Below, piece after piece: positions 1 through 7,292 of a stretch of DNA of 42,930 nucleotides (position 1 is its first letter; every line of letters begins with the position of its first letter). Under the pieces are notes generated by a model that was not told the DNA's origin, made no database searches, and was given only the letters and a program-made list of their open reading frames with translations. The stretch is from Bacillota bacterium. GTDB taxonomy: Bacteria; Vulcanimicrobiota; SpSt-956; JAKJGF01. Location of the stretch: the NCBI GenBank assembly GCA_022704525.1, contig JAKJGF010000006.1, positions 1 through 42,930 on the forward strand, given 5' to 3'. The position numbers were made by a program, and so were the translations under genes.

Positions 1-256
1 CTGCTTTATCTGCCCAGTTGGCTCCTCCTACCTCTATCAAAAGATATGTTTCCTTCTGGTTGATTGTAACAGTTATGGCAGTAGACATTCCTACAACAGT
101 TCTTAGAAATCCTTCTTTTCTGGCCTGAATTATTAATCCTCCTACCTGGGTTCTGAGTATCTGTGTTTCAAATCCAAGGGATTGGTACCATGTATCAAGA
201 GCTGTTGACAAGTGTGTTACAGGGAAATTTTTAACAGGATATGATCTCTTCTCCAT
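1..256 (-). CDS. Hypothetical protein, N-terminal part (runs off left end)
   Basis: An open frame reads leftwards from an ATG at 256 to the window edge (85 codons) with no stop. A good ribosome-binding site, AAGGAG, lies about 7 bases upstream. The visible protein starts MEKRSYPVKNFPV, has no signal peptide, and ends in a Gly-rich stretch with a GGANWADKA motif. Such a motif precedes a membrane segment in some small conserved proteins of unknown function, but the segment itself would lie outside the window. It is divergent from the gene at 428. I do not recognise the family with confidence and assign no function. Confidence 0.6.
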   Translation of the reverse strand, partial: MEKRSYPVKNFPVTHLSTALDTWYQSLGFETQILRTQVGGLIIQARKEGFLRTVVGMSTAITVTINQKETYLLIEVGGANWADKA

Positions 257-335
257 AGTTTTCTCCTTTCTATATCTATATTATATTTTATAATAACAGA
301 AATTCTTCTAATTTACCACTGTTTTTTATTCATGA

Positions 336-364
336 TTGTTTATAATTAGATTTTATGTTATAAT
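336..364 (+). promoter_or_regulatory. Sigma-70-type promoter for the 428-1264 genes
   Basis: TTGTTT at 336-341, a 17-base spacer and TATAAT at 359-364, with a TG dinucleotide (356-357) giving an extended -10. It points at the small gene starting at 428, about 60 bases downstream. Read by eye only. Confidence 0.55.
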
Positions 365-427
365 GAAAGTATAGTTAAAGTTACTGATTATTTTCTATAA
401 ATAATATATTTATGAAAGGAGTGAATT

Positions 428-691
428 ATGAAAATAGATAGAATAGGACCTAAAGTTACACAACAACCTGTTCAGATTAAAAGTGTTAAACAGGAAGCTG
501 AAGAATCAACTGAGACAAAAGTTTCTTTACCCCCATGCCCGGTGAAACCTGCTGAAGAAACTTCCCCTATAAGTCAGATTGGAAGTGTAGCCAGATCTAT
601 TGCAGGAGAAGATTTAATTAAAGAAAAGGCACAGCTTGATAAACCGATAGTTGAAGCAATGGAAATAGTTTTAGAACAAAAGGGTGAATAA
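428..691 (+). CDS. Small hypothetical protein, 87 aa
   Basis: The ATG is preceded by AAAGGAGTG at good spacing and by a consensus promoter. The protein is hydrophilic and Pro/Glu-rich, has no signal peptide or membrane segment, and ends in a likely helix (residues 55-85). Codon use resembles the neighbours. It lies 30 bases upstream of the next gene and is probably co-transcribed with it. I do not recognise it. Its polar, Gln/Lys-rich start is loosely like the N-terminus of the candidate toxin at 29403, but I would not call them homologous by eye. Confidence 0.55.
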   Translation: MKIDRIGPKVTQQPVQIKSVKQEAEESTETKVSLPPCPVKPAEETSPISQIGSVARSIAGEDLIKEKAQLDKPIVEAMEIVLEQKGE

Positions 692-721
692 TATATTCAA
701 AGTCGAGGGGAAGAGATATAA

Positions 722-1264
722 GTGTATAATCCTTATTTAAATTACAAGAATTCTTCTAAATATAAAACAAGTGTATTTGAGGAATTCTCTCTTCCGAAGA
801 AAGAACCGGAAAAAAGAAAGTCTTTGACTTTTGAGATTTTGAATGTTTTTGTGCAAAAACTTATTACTCCTGATATATATGAGAATTATGAACTTACATT
901 AAAGCAATTTGATAAGTCTCTTGATTTTTTTGAAAGAAAAATTTCCGATGCTTTATACAAAATTACAAAACAAATAAACTTGAAAGAAGAAAAAATTGAT
1001 CCCCAAATAGAATCAAAGGTTAAACTCCAGTATGATTATTGTATAGTTGGAGGGGAGTTGTTTTTAGATGCTATTGATGAGATGAGGTTTTATATGGATC
1101 ACATCAATGGGAATACCTGTTCACCTCATAGAGAGAAATGTAATCTGCCTCCACAGGAACATCTTTTAGAGGGACTTCAGATAGCCGGGGAAGCAGATGA
1201 AAAAATAAGAATATCTTTGAGTGTATTTGATACACTCTATTGGTCTGAGTACCGCTCCAGGTAA
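722..1264 (+). CDS. Hypothetical protein, 180 aa, GTG start
   Basis: The start is GTG at 722, chosen because GAGGGGAAG (705-713) sits about 8 bases upstream. The next in-frame Met is far inside. The protein is soluble, with a charged N-terminus, a mixed helical middle and a C-terminal part containing two cysteines (in NTCSPHREKCN) and several acidic/aromatic patches. No signal peptide or membrane helix is seen. It appears to be in one operon with the 428 gene. No family recognised. Confidence 0.55.
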   Translation: MYNPYLNYKNSSKYKTSVFEEFSLPKKEPEKRKSLTFEILNVFVQKLITPDIYENYELTLKQFDKSLDFFERKISDALYKITKQINLKEEKIDPQIESKVKLQYDYCIVGGELFLDAIDEMRFYMDHINGNTCSPHREKCNLPPQEHLLEGLQIAGEADEKIRISLSVFDTLYWSEYRSR

Positions 1265-1295
1265 AAAAGTATCCAAAAAAATTTAAATATACACA

Positions 1296-1443
1296 TCTGT
1301 CCCTGTCCGGGCTTTAGAACAAAAGATATGTCGTCAAAAGAGAAAGTTATAACTTAAATAAATACAAAACTGTATATTCTGTAATAACAGATTTCATTGT
1401 AACAGGATCATAGATTTTGCGTAAGAACCTGGACAGGGACAGA
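1296..1443. repeat. 148-bp inverted-repeat element, possible MITE or REP-like unit
   Basis: A 16-base arm TCTGTCCCTGTCCGGG starts at 1296 and its reverse complement (one mismatch), CCTGGACAGGGACAGA, ends at 1443. About 115 AT-rich bases lie between them and hold no convincing ORF. The GC-rich arms stand out from the AT-rich surroundings. GGACAGGGACAG words recur in REP-like and IS-derived repeats of other bacteria. No transposase is present. Together with the flanks this accounts for the 1265-1526 gene-free stretch. Confidence 0.45.
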
Positions 1444-1526
1444 CCTGTGAGATGGATACTAACTTACCTGTTGCCGTACTAAGCAATAGAATACTGCTTT
1501 AAGGTAAAGGTATATATGGTATATAT

Positions 1527-2396
1527 ATGGAAAAAGACTTTAATTTTGTAATCTCTGCAGAAAGCGAAGAGTTCGAGAATAATTATATAATGAAATATAA
1601 ATGTTCCTGCGGAGGTAAGTATCAGATCCTTTTAAGAGAAAAAATACTGGAAAAAGATATTGTATATAATATTGTGAGAACTATGTGTGTAGAATGCAGT
1701 AAATCCGGAGAATTTCTCTTCGATATAACCAATAGAGAAACTAAAGAAAGGAAACTCCGGGAAAAACTGTCCTGTGTTCAAACATCATTAAAAGATTTTC
1801 GTAGTTCTGAAAAAGATTTCCAAATCGCCGAAAAAGACTTTCAATGTATGGAAAAGGATTTTCAGGGAGCTGAAAAAGATTTCCATGAGGCTGAAAAGGA
1901 TTTTCCAGGAGGCGAAGCTAATCCTATTACCACTATTAATATACTTTCCGATATGGCCAGAGAAATAGATAATGCCTTTCTGCCCTTTGGTGATATGTCT
2001 GACTGTCCTGTTAATATTGAAGAGTTTACCAGAACAGTTTTAAAAGAATCCCATCCTTTTTCACCTGTCAAAGAAAAGGATGATAGTAAACTAATTCTTG
2101 AAGAATATCAAAATTTAAAACTTCTTTATGGCCAGGCAGTAATGAAACTTCAATATCTTGAAGAAGAAAATAAGCTTCTTCACATACTTGAGGAAACACT
2201 GAACAGAAAGGAGAAGGATATCAGGAAGCTTCAGAATAATATTGCCGAATTGACTGTAGAATTGGACAGGAAAGAAACTGAATATAATGAGTTAAAAAAG
2301 CAGCTTTCTGAAAAAGATGACGAGATAGAAGCTTATAAAAAGCTCTTTAAAGAAAATAGAAGACCTGCATGGATGAAATTACTTGGAAGTAAGTAA
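1527..2396 (+). CDS. Zinc-ribbon / EKDF-heptad repeat / coiled-coil protein
   Basis: 289 residues in three parts. Residues 24-60 hold a CxC...CxxC set (Cys26, Cys28, Cys54, Cys57), suggesting a zinc ribbon. Residues 88-126 are a tandem heptad in which EKDFxxx occurs five times after a degenerate LKDF unit. Residues 190-275 are a charged heptad-rich coiled coil (for example LHILEETLNRKEKDIRKL). The first residues, MEKDF, echo the repeat word. No signal peptide is seen, so it is probably cytosolic. The start ATG follows a modest AAGGTAAAGG. Downstream is a gap of about 97 bases before the FliF-like gene. Function unknown; an assembly or scaffold role is only a guess. Confidence 0.6.
   Translation: MEKDFNFVISAESEEFENNYIMKYKCSCGGKYQILLREKILEKDIVYNIVRTMCVECSKSGEFLFDITNRETKERKLREKLSCVQTSLKDFRSSEKDFQIAEKDFQCMEKDFQGAEKDFHEAEKDFPGGEANPITTINILSDMAREIDNAFLPFGDMSDCPVNIEEFTRTVLKESHPFSPVKEKDDSKLILEEYQNLKLLYGQAVMKLQYLEEENKLLHILEETLNRKEKDIRKLQNNIAELTVELDRKETEYNELKKQLSEKDDEIEAYKKLFKENRRPAWMKLLGSK
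1788..1907 (+). repeat. 21-bp in-frame tandem repeat encoding EKDFxxx
   Basis: Six diverged copies of a 21-base unit around GAAAAAGATTTCC lie inside the 1527 gene. Synonymous variation (GAT/GAC, TTT/TTC) between units suggests the repeat is old and held at the protein level. Confidence 0.6.
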
Positions 2397-2423
2397 ATCG
2401 TGAAACTTGAAGTTTTTATGGTG

Positions 2424-2448
2424 CAGGGGCGAACATCGTTTTCGCCTG
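2424..2448. repeat. Small hairpin GGCGAA/TTCGCC
   Basis: GGCGAA (2428-2433) pairs with TTCGCC (2441-2446) around a 7-base loop in the short spacer after the 1527 gene. The CAGGGGCGAA...TTCGCCTG form resembles small dispersed hairpin repeats of other bacterial genomes. It has no U-tract, so it is not a classical terminator. Confidence 0.4.
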
Positions 2449-2493
2449 GATTGAACCATAGGTCCATCACCCTTCGAGTCTATTAAAAGGAGA

Positions 2494-3129
2494 GTGTTTA
2501 CTATTAAAAAGCTGGTTTTTCTTGTGAGTATAGTCTTATTCTGTATTAATGTTTTTTCTATTTCTTACGGGGGAGAAAGTACTCTTGAAACAAGGTTAAC
2601 TCAGGAGTTAACCAGAATAAAAGGAGTTAAGATGGCCCAGGTGAGTTTAACTCTTGAAGGTAAAGATATTACAGAAGCACAGGTAGATATAAGATCCCAA
2701 TCAGGTTATAAATTTACTAAAGAACAGAAAACAGTTATTATTGATTTTATAGCTTATTCTGCACCGGGTCTGATACCTGAAAATATAAAGCTAAATATAA
2801 GTAATGAACCACTTATATCTTTCCCGACTAATTCGGTTCCTTATATTTCAACATCTATTGAAGAACAGATAGCAACAAAGGTAAAAGGCAAATTGCCTGT
2901 AGAAGAGATATATATTAATTATATAAATCCAGGGAAGAATTTTCTGGGTGAATATAAAATAAAACCCAGAGTGGCTGTAATTGTAAAAATAATTCCGGGA
3001 AAAGAACTCAGGGAAAAGGCAATTTTTGACCTTGTAGATGCTCTCTGTAAGACAGTAAAGGATTTATCTATAGAAAATATTTTGATAATTGATACAGATG
3101 CTCATAATATATTTCAATTGATAAATTAG
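2494..3129 (+). CDS. Exported protein with two FliF/YscJ-like ring-building domains
   Basis: 211 residues: a hydrophobic signal sequence (about 5-25) and then two similar alpha/beta units. Residues 31-104 match the FliF/YscJ (SctJ) ring-building pattern: a helix, GVKMAQVSLTL, a strand pair, then a long helix ending in SAPGLIPENIKL (FliF usually has VPGL-PENV here). Residues 121-201 repeat the pattern (RVAVIVKIIPG, helix, LSIENILIID). FliF itself is much larger with two membrane helices, and SctJ is a lipoprotein; no flagellar or type III gene is nearby. The listed GTG start is only one base after AAGGAG. An ATT at 2503 or CTG at 2512 would be better spaced, so the exact start is open. Confidence 0.6.
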   Translation: MFTIKKLVFLVSIVLFCINVFSISYGGESTLETRLTQELTRIKGVKMAQVSLTLEGKDITEAQVDIRSQSGYKFTKEQKTVIIDFIAYSAPGLIPENIKLNISNEPLISFPTNSVPYISTSIEEQIATKVKGKLPVEEIYINYINPGKNFLGEYKIKPRVAVIVKIIPGKELREKAIFDLVDALCKTVKDLSIENILIIDTDAHNIFQLIN

Positions 3130-3175
3130 CTATGAGCTGTCAGCTTTTCTTTGGCTGACTTAATTGCTGATAGCT
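3128..3175. terminator. Heptamer-repeat hairpin between convergent genes
   Basis: Nested inverted repeats AGCTAT/ATAGCT (3128-3133 with 3170-3175) and GTCAGC/GCTGAC (3139-3144 with 3154-3159) fill the gap between two convergent genes. It is built of AGCTGA-like heptamers and could end both transcripts. Confidence 0.5.
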
Positions 3176-4162
3176 TCATAAATAGGTCATTCCTTTACTC
3201 AAATATATTGCCATTACCACACAGGTATGCATAAAGGTAGAAGTGCCTATACCTCCGGTTTCAAGAGCAGAACGACCGAAGATCCACGCTAGAAAAGTGT
3301 ATATAATAAGTATACCCAGTTGTGTAAGAAGACCTCCTAAAAAACCACTCATATCACCTGAGAAAATACTATGGAAGATGGCTATGAATTGAGAGTGAAA
3401 AAGACCGAATAAGATGGCCTGAAGATAATTGGCATATGGGGAGTCTATGATTTCTTTGAAGTGACTCAGGAATATACCTCTGAATAAGAATTCTTCTATA
3501 AAAGAGTTATTTAAAGCACCAAGAAATAGCGGAAAAATCATATAAAGATTTTGTGTTAACTCCCCTGTTTTGTGTTTTAGTAAAAGGAAAACTATACTGA
3601 ATAGAAAGAACCATCCTGCAATACGGATAGCTATTACTCTCCATTTTGCAGGCTTCTTTGGGTCCAAAAAATTCGATAAATAATTAATGTTTCCCACATG
3701 TAATGTTGTATCCTGGAGTCTGGGAATAGTAAAATAAAATACTATTAGTATAAATATTAAAGCTATATACTGATGTGAGCGATCAAGGAGATATATATTA
3801 AAATTAGTAAACCAGTCAATAAGCCATTCTGGCCCCTGCGGCAAAGGTAATGTGAAATGAACAAATTGATAAATTATCTCCAGAATAAAATATCCTGTAG
3901 CACAGATCTGAATGGTGTATATGATAGGACACAGTCTTTTTAAGCCCCGTAAGAAATTGAAAAGTAAAATTAAGAGAAAAGTGAATATTATAAAAATCAG
4001 GCATAGTTCCGGTGAAAATAAACGCCCACTGCTTAGAATGATATCTATAGTGGGCATCCCCTGTTTTGTTATAGTCATTACAAGGAGATAACCTATAGTA
4101 GTGCCGAAAAGTAAAATAAGAGAAAAGAGAAAAATTAATGGTTTTTCATTTTTTTGAATCAT
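3176..4162 (-). CDS. CPBP-family intramembrane metalloprotease-like protein
   Basis: 328 residues with about eight hydrophobic segments. The CPBP (Abi/CAAX protease-related) motifs are present: Glu223-Glu224-xxx-Arg228 in FIEEFLFRG, Phe252-xxx-His256 in FGLFHS, and His312 in a late helix. In Rce1-type members the Glu and His residues form the active site within the membrane. Substrates vary (prenylated proteins, bacteriocin maturation or immunity) and cannot be told here. The gene overlaps the end of the upstream TPR gene by 17 bases, so the two are translationally coupled. Confidence 0.8.
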   Translation of the reverse strand: MIQKNEKPLIFLFSLILLFGTTIGYLLVMTITKQGMPTIDIILSSGRLFSPELCLIFIIFTFLLILLFNFLRGLKRLCPIIYTIQICATGYFILEIIYQFVHFTLPLPQGPEWLIDWFTNFNIYLLDRSHQYIALIFILIVFYFTIPRLQDTTLHVGNINYLSNFLDPKKPAKWRVIAIRIAGWFFLFSIVFLLLKHKTGELTQNLYMIFPLFLGALNNSFIEEFLFRGIFLSHFKEIIDSPYANYLQAILFGLFHSQFIAIFHSIFSGDMSGFLGGLLTQLGILIIYTFLAWIFGRSALETGGIGTSTFMHTCVVMAIYLSKGMTYL

Positions 4163-5012
4163 TTTTTTTATTTTCTTCTTTATTTTCCATCTTTTTTAAT
4201 TCTTCTTCTGAAAATTTTTTAATTTCTTCAAGTAATTTTTTTATAATTATATTACTCTCTTTTTGAATTAATTCTGATAATTGAGTGGAAAAATTTTCAT
4301 ACATCTCTGATGCTTTTTCTCCTGCAGCTCTGTCTTTATAAGCTCTTGCAAGTTGATAAAAAGCATCACCTCCAAGAGTCGCTTTGAGCTTTATAGTATT
4401 TTTGCATTCCTCTAGAGCCAGGTCCAGTTGTTCTGTTTTTATATATAAGAGAGCTAAATAATAATGAGGATAAGGATTTGATGGATTTATATCTACAGAT
4501 TTCAAAAAATGACTCCTGGCTTTGTCCAGGAGACCCCTGGATTGAAGAAATTTACCATATTCTATGTGGGTAGTGACTTTTTCAGCAGAAATCTTTTCTC
4601 TCCAATTTTTATGTTCTGTTTTACTATCCAGGAGAGATGCTTTCTCAAGTTTTTCTAAAGCCCTTTGAAAATCACCTTTATTTTTGCAGGCTATACCCAT
4701 ATAATAATATATTTCTGCTGACTCTGGACAGATCTCACTGGCGCTCTGAAGTTTATCAAGAGCCAGACCGTATTGTTTCTGCCCTATATATACTTTCCCG
4801 AGTAATAAGAAAGCAGAACCACATTTTGGGTCTACTTCGAGAGCTTTTTCTGCTTCCTGGCCTGCCATCTCCAGATTACCCTTGCGGATAAATTCTTCCC
4901 CTCTGCAAAGGTGTCTTTTTATCCTTTCCTGTGGTAAAAAATAGAGAAATACCCCTGTGGCGATAGAGATTATACATATTACTATAAAGATTATTATTAA
5001 TTTTTTACTCAT
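4146..5012 (-). CDS. Membrane-anchored TPR protein
   Basis: 288 residues: one N-terminal membrane helix (about 4-26), then at least five tetratricopeptide repeats (for example GSAFLLLGKVYIGQKQYGLALDKLQSA shortened here to its start GSAFLLLGKVY, and PYPHYYLALLY) and a Lys/Glu-rich tail. TPRs bind other proteins, and the anchor would place them outside the inner membrane. It lies first in an operon with the CPBP protease, so an adaptor role for that protease is possible but inferred. A consensus promoter lies upstream at 5146-5174. Confidence 0.75.
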   Translation of the reverse strand: MSKKLIIIFIVICIISIATGVFLYFLPQERIKRHLCRGEEFIRKGNLEMAGQEAEKALEVDPKCGSAFLLLGKVYIGQKQYGLALDKLQSASEICPESAEIYYYMGIACKNKGDFQRALEKLEKASLLDSKTEHKNWREKISAEKVTTHIEYGKFLQSRGLLDKARSHFLKSVDINPSNPYPHYYLALLYIKTEQLDLALEECKNTIKLKATLGGDAFYQLARAYKDRAAGEKASEMYENFSTQLSELIQKESNIIIKKLLEEIKKFSEEELKKMENKEENKKNDSKK

Positions 5013-5062
5013 AAGTTAGAGCTTTCATTTATCAGCTTTTTTCCTTAAGCTAAAAGCTTTAA
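5013..5062. repeat. Heptamer repeat (AGCTTT/AGCTGA type)
   Basis: Imperfect 7-nt words around AGCTTT and AAAGCT form an imperfect inverted repeat just 5' of the TPR gene, within its likely leader. Confidence 0.4.
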
Positions 5063-5145
5063 ATATAAAAGTTTTTTTCTGCTGAAGTTAATAATTTAAC
5101 AATAATGTAAATACCGATACCTTTAACTCGTATGTCCTTTATTTA

Positions 5146-5174
5146 AGAATACTATTACAATTATATTTTGTCAA
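5146..5174 (-). promoter_or_regulatory. Sigma-70 promoter for the TPR/CPBP operon
   Basis: On the minus strand TTGACA (5174-5169), exactly 17 bases, then TATTCT (5151-5146). It points at the TPR gene and leaves a 5' UTR of roughly 125 bases. Confidence 0.65.
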
Positions 5175-5286
5175 TTACCGACGTGAGACGTAAAACGAAA
5201 GAAAGCTTGATTACATCGGTTTTACAAAGTTAAAAAATATGTTGTGTCCACCCTCAGGTCAGTAAAAATAATAAGGAGTTTTATTT

Positions 5287-5314
5287 TTGTGATTACTACA
5301 AAATATGATATAAT
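5287..5314 (+). promoter_or_regulatory. Sigma-70 promoter for the oligopeptide transport locus
   Basis: TTGTGA (5287-5292), 16-base spacer, TATAAT (5309-5314), pointing at the lipoprotein gene at 5473. The 5'UTR would be about 150 bases and would include a heptamer-repeat hairpin. Confidence 0.55.
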
Positions 5315-5352
5315 AAATGTAATATCCGGGAATTTTCATTATTGTTAAATTG

Positions 5353-5440
5353 ATAGCTTCAGTAAAAAATAAATTTAGCTATCACCAATTACGAAGGGAG
5401 AAAGCTGATAGATAAAGGTTGATTGTTGATAGCTGATAAA
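5353..5440. repeat. Heptamer repeat (GATAGCT type)
   Basis: Words such as TGATAGC, TTAGCTATC, AAGCTGATAG and TGATAGCTGATAA recur with 7-8 nt spacing and are partly self-complementary. With the two promoters this accounts for most of the 5013-5472 gene-free stretch. Confidence 0.45.
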
Positions 5441-5472
5441 TTAATTATGAGGGAATAAGGAGTAATGTCATT

Positions 5473-7071
5473 TTGACAAAATTCCATTTTATTATCTGTT
5501 TATTGCTGTTTATTTTATTGTTGAATTTGTCCTGTAAAGATAATGTAAAGCCTGAAGATTTTGATAAAAAAAACACGATATTTTTACCTCTTATTGATGA
5601 AGACATTACTCTTAATCCTCTTAAATTCCGCAATACTACCTCTAATAAAATTATCAAATTTCTTTTCGAACCTCTTGTGGAAGTAGATGAAAAAGGTGAG
5701 ATAATCCCTAATCTGATTTCAGAATGGTTTGTATCTGAACATGGTCTTCTCTGGAATTTTACTCTGAGAAAAGACGTGTATTGGTCTGATGGAGAAAAGA
5801 TGAATTCAGATGATGTGATTTTTACTTTAAATTATCTAAAAGATCCCAATCTATGCCCATTTTATGCCGATTCTTTTAAGATAATCCATACTGTGGAAAA
5901 AATAGATGAATATGGATTTAAAGTGAGATTAAAAGAAGTCTATACTCCTTTTCTGGTAATGCTTCATAATGTTTACCCTGTGCCGGAACATATAGTTAAT
6001 AAATCAGGACTTTTGAAATTTTCCCGTTATCCTTCAGGAAATGGTCCTTATGTACTCCGCAATTTTAATATGAAAAGTTTTGTCTGTCTTTCGAGAAATA
6101 AAAAATACTGGAAAGATAGGTCTCTTACTGAGATAGAAAATGTAGTTTTTAGAATATATGATTATAAAACGAAGGCCTTTGAGGCATTTCTTTCAGGAGA
6201 TTTAGACATTCTGGATGAAATGAGTCTGGAGGATTATAGAGAGCTTAAAGAAAAGAATTTTAAGCTTTATAATTATTCTGATGCCGGATATATGTGTATG
6301 GGATTTAATTTTAAAAAGACACCTCTTTTTTTAGATGTAAAAGTCAGACAGGCTATAAGCTACTCTATAGACCGTGATATAATGGTTCATTATCTTTTAC
6401 ATAACCTGGGAGAGATTTCTTACGGCCCCATTTATCCTTTTATGAGCACCTGGTATAATAAAGATATAAAAAAATATACCTTCAACCCTGATAAGACAAC
6501 GGAATTAATGAAGGAAGCCGGTTGGCATAAAGGGGAGAAGGGATATTTTGAAAAGAAGGGAGAGAACTTTAATTTTAAAATTGCTGCAGGTAAAGGTAAC
6601 TCTCTTCATGAAAGAACAGTTACAATACTTGCTGAAAATCTTCTGGAAGCAGGTTTTGCTGTAGAACCTGTATTTATGGAATGGAATGAATTTGTAAAGA
6701 GTATTATGAACGGGAAACTGGATAGCTGGTGCGCCTATCTCTTTGGTGGTGGTATTGATCCTGATAATATAACTTATTATTATTACTATTCCGGTCTTAC
6801 TCCAGAGAAAGGTAACTATGGTTTTTATTCCAACTGTGAAGTTGATAAGATTTTAACTCTTGCCAGAAAAGAATTGAATAGAGATAAACGTATTGATATG
6901 TATTATAAATTACAGGCCATACTGGGAGAAGACCTTCCAGTTATATATATTTATAGCTGTGATAGTCTTATTGCGGTGAATAAGAGAATTGAGATACCGT
7001 CAGGCACAGACCCACGTCCCTTAAGGGGTTATAGAGATTTTAGTAAGTGGAATATAATTAGTGAGAGGTGA
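5473..7071 (+). CDS. Peptide ABC transporter substrate-binding lipoprotein (family 5)
   Basis: 532 residues of the DppA/OppA type (SBP_bac_5). The N-terminus is a hydrophobic signal ending LLNLSC (Cys21), a plausible lipobox. The family hallmarks follow: a LEPLVE-type start (FEPLVEVDEKGEI), WNFTLRKDVYWSDGEKMNSDDVIFTL-like text beginning WNFTLRKDV, VRQAISYSIDR and ...TELMKEAGW. It would capture oligopeptides outside the cytoplasmic membrane for the permease at 9285-11980. The start is TTG at 5473, 10 bases after AAGGAG; the nearer ATG at 5465 reads only three codons. The 3' end carries a heptamer repeat that runs through the stop codon. Confidence 0.85.
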   Translation: MTKFHFIICLLLFILLLNLSCKDNVKPEDFDKKNTIFLPLIDEDITLNPLKFRNTTSNKIIKFLFEPLVEVDEKGEIIPNLISEWFVSEHGLLWNFTLRKDVYWSDGEKMNSDDVIFTLNYLKDPNLCPFYADSFKIIHTVEKIDEYGFKVRLKEVYTPFLVMLHNVYPVPEHIVNKSGLLKFSRYPSGNGPYVLRNFNMKSFVCLSRNKKYWKDRSLTEIENVVFRIYDYKTKAFEAFLSGDLDILDEMSLEDYRELKEKNFKLYNYSDAGYMCMGFNFKKTPLFLDVKVRQAISYSIDRDIMVHYLLHNLGEISYGPIYPFMSTWYNKDIKKYTFNPDKTTELMKEAGWHKGEKGYFEKKGENFNFKIAAGKGNSLHERTVTILAENLLEAGFAVEPVFMEWNEFVKSIMNGKLDSWCAYLFGGGIDPDNITYYYYYSGLTPEKGNYGFYSNCEVDKILTLARKELNRDKRIDMYYKLQAILGEDLPVIYIYSCDSLIAVNKRIEIPSGTDPRPLRGYRDFSKWNIISER

Positions 7072-7115
7072 GAAGTGAGGTACTGTATTTATGCATCACC
7101 CGTCATCTATTACTC
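7060..7115. repeat. Heptamer repeat overlapping the stop of the 5473 gene
   Basis: GTGAGAGGTGAGAAGTGAGG on the left and the complementary type CATCACCCGTCATCTATTAC on the right form an imperfect palindrome. The left arm supplies the last codons (Ser-Glu-Arg-stop) of the binding protein. Confidence 0.5.
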
Positions 7116-7121
7116 AATAAT

Positions 7122-7151
7122 TATAGTTTTGCACTTTTTTAAAAAACTATA
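7122..7151 (+). terminator. Hairpin after the first binding protein
   Basis: TATAGTTTT (7122-7130) and AAAACTATA (7143-7151) are perfect inverted arms around a 12-base loop. AT-rich and without a clean U-tract, so at best a weak terminator or processing site within the locus. Confidence 0.35.
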
Positions 7152-7292
7152 AAGTTCTTATGTAGTTAAATAAGTTATGTAATGCTCAAATAGTCATATT
7201 ATTTTCTAAAAAGATTAAGCAGGAAAAAAGACTTGCTTATAGAAATCTTTAAGTTCAAATGATAATACCATGACATGGAGGAGGGGTGAAGT

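Noticed and set aside
5465-5476. Three-codon ATG-TCA-TTT-TGA frame whose stop overlaps the TTG start of the first binding protein
   Set aside because: It is only 2 bases from AAGGAG and too short to mean much; the TTG start at proper spacing explains the site.
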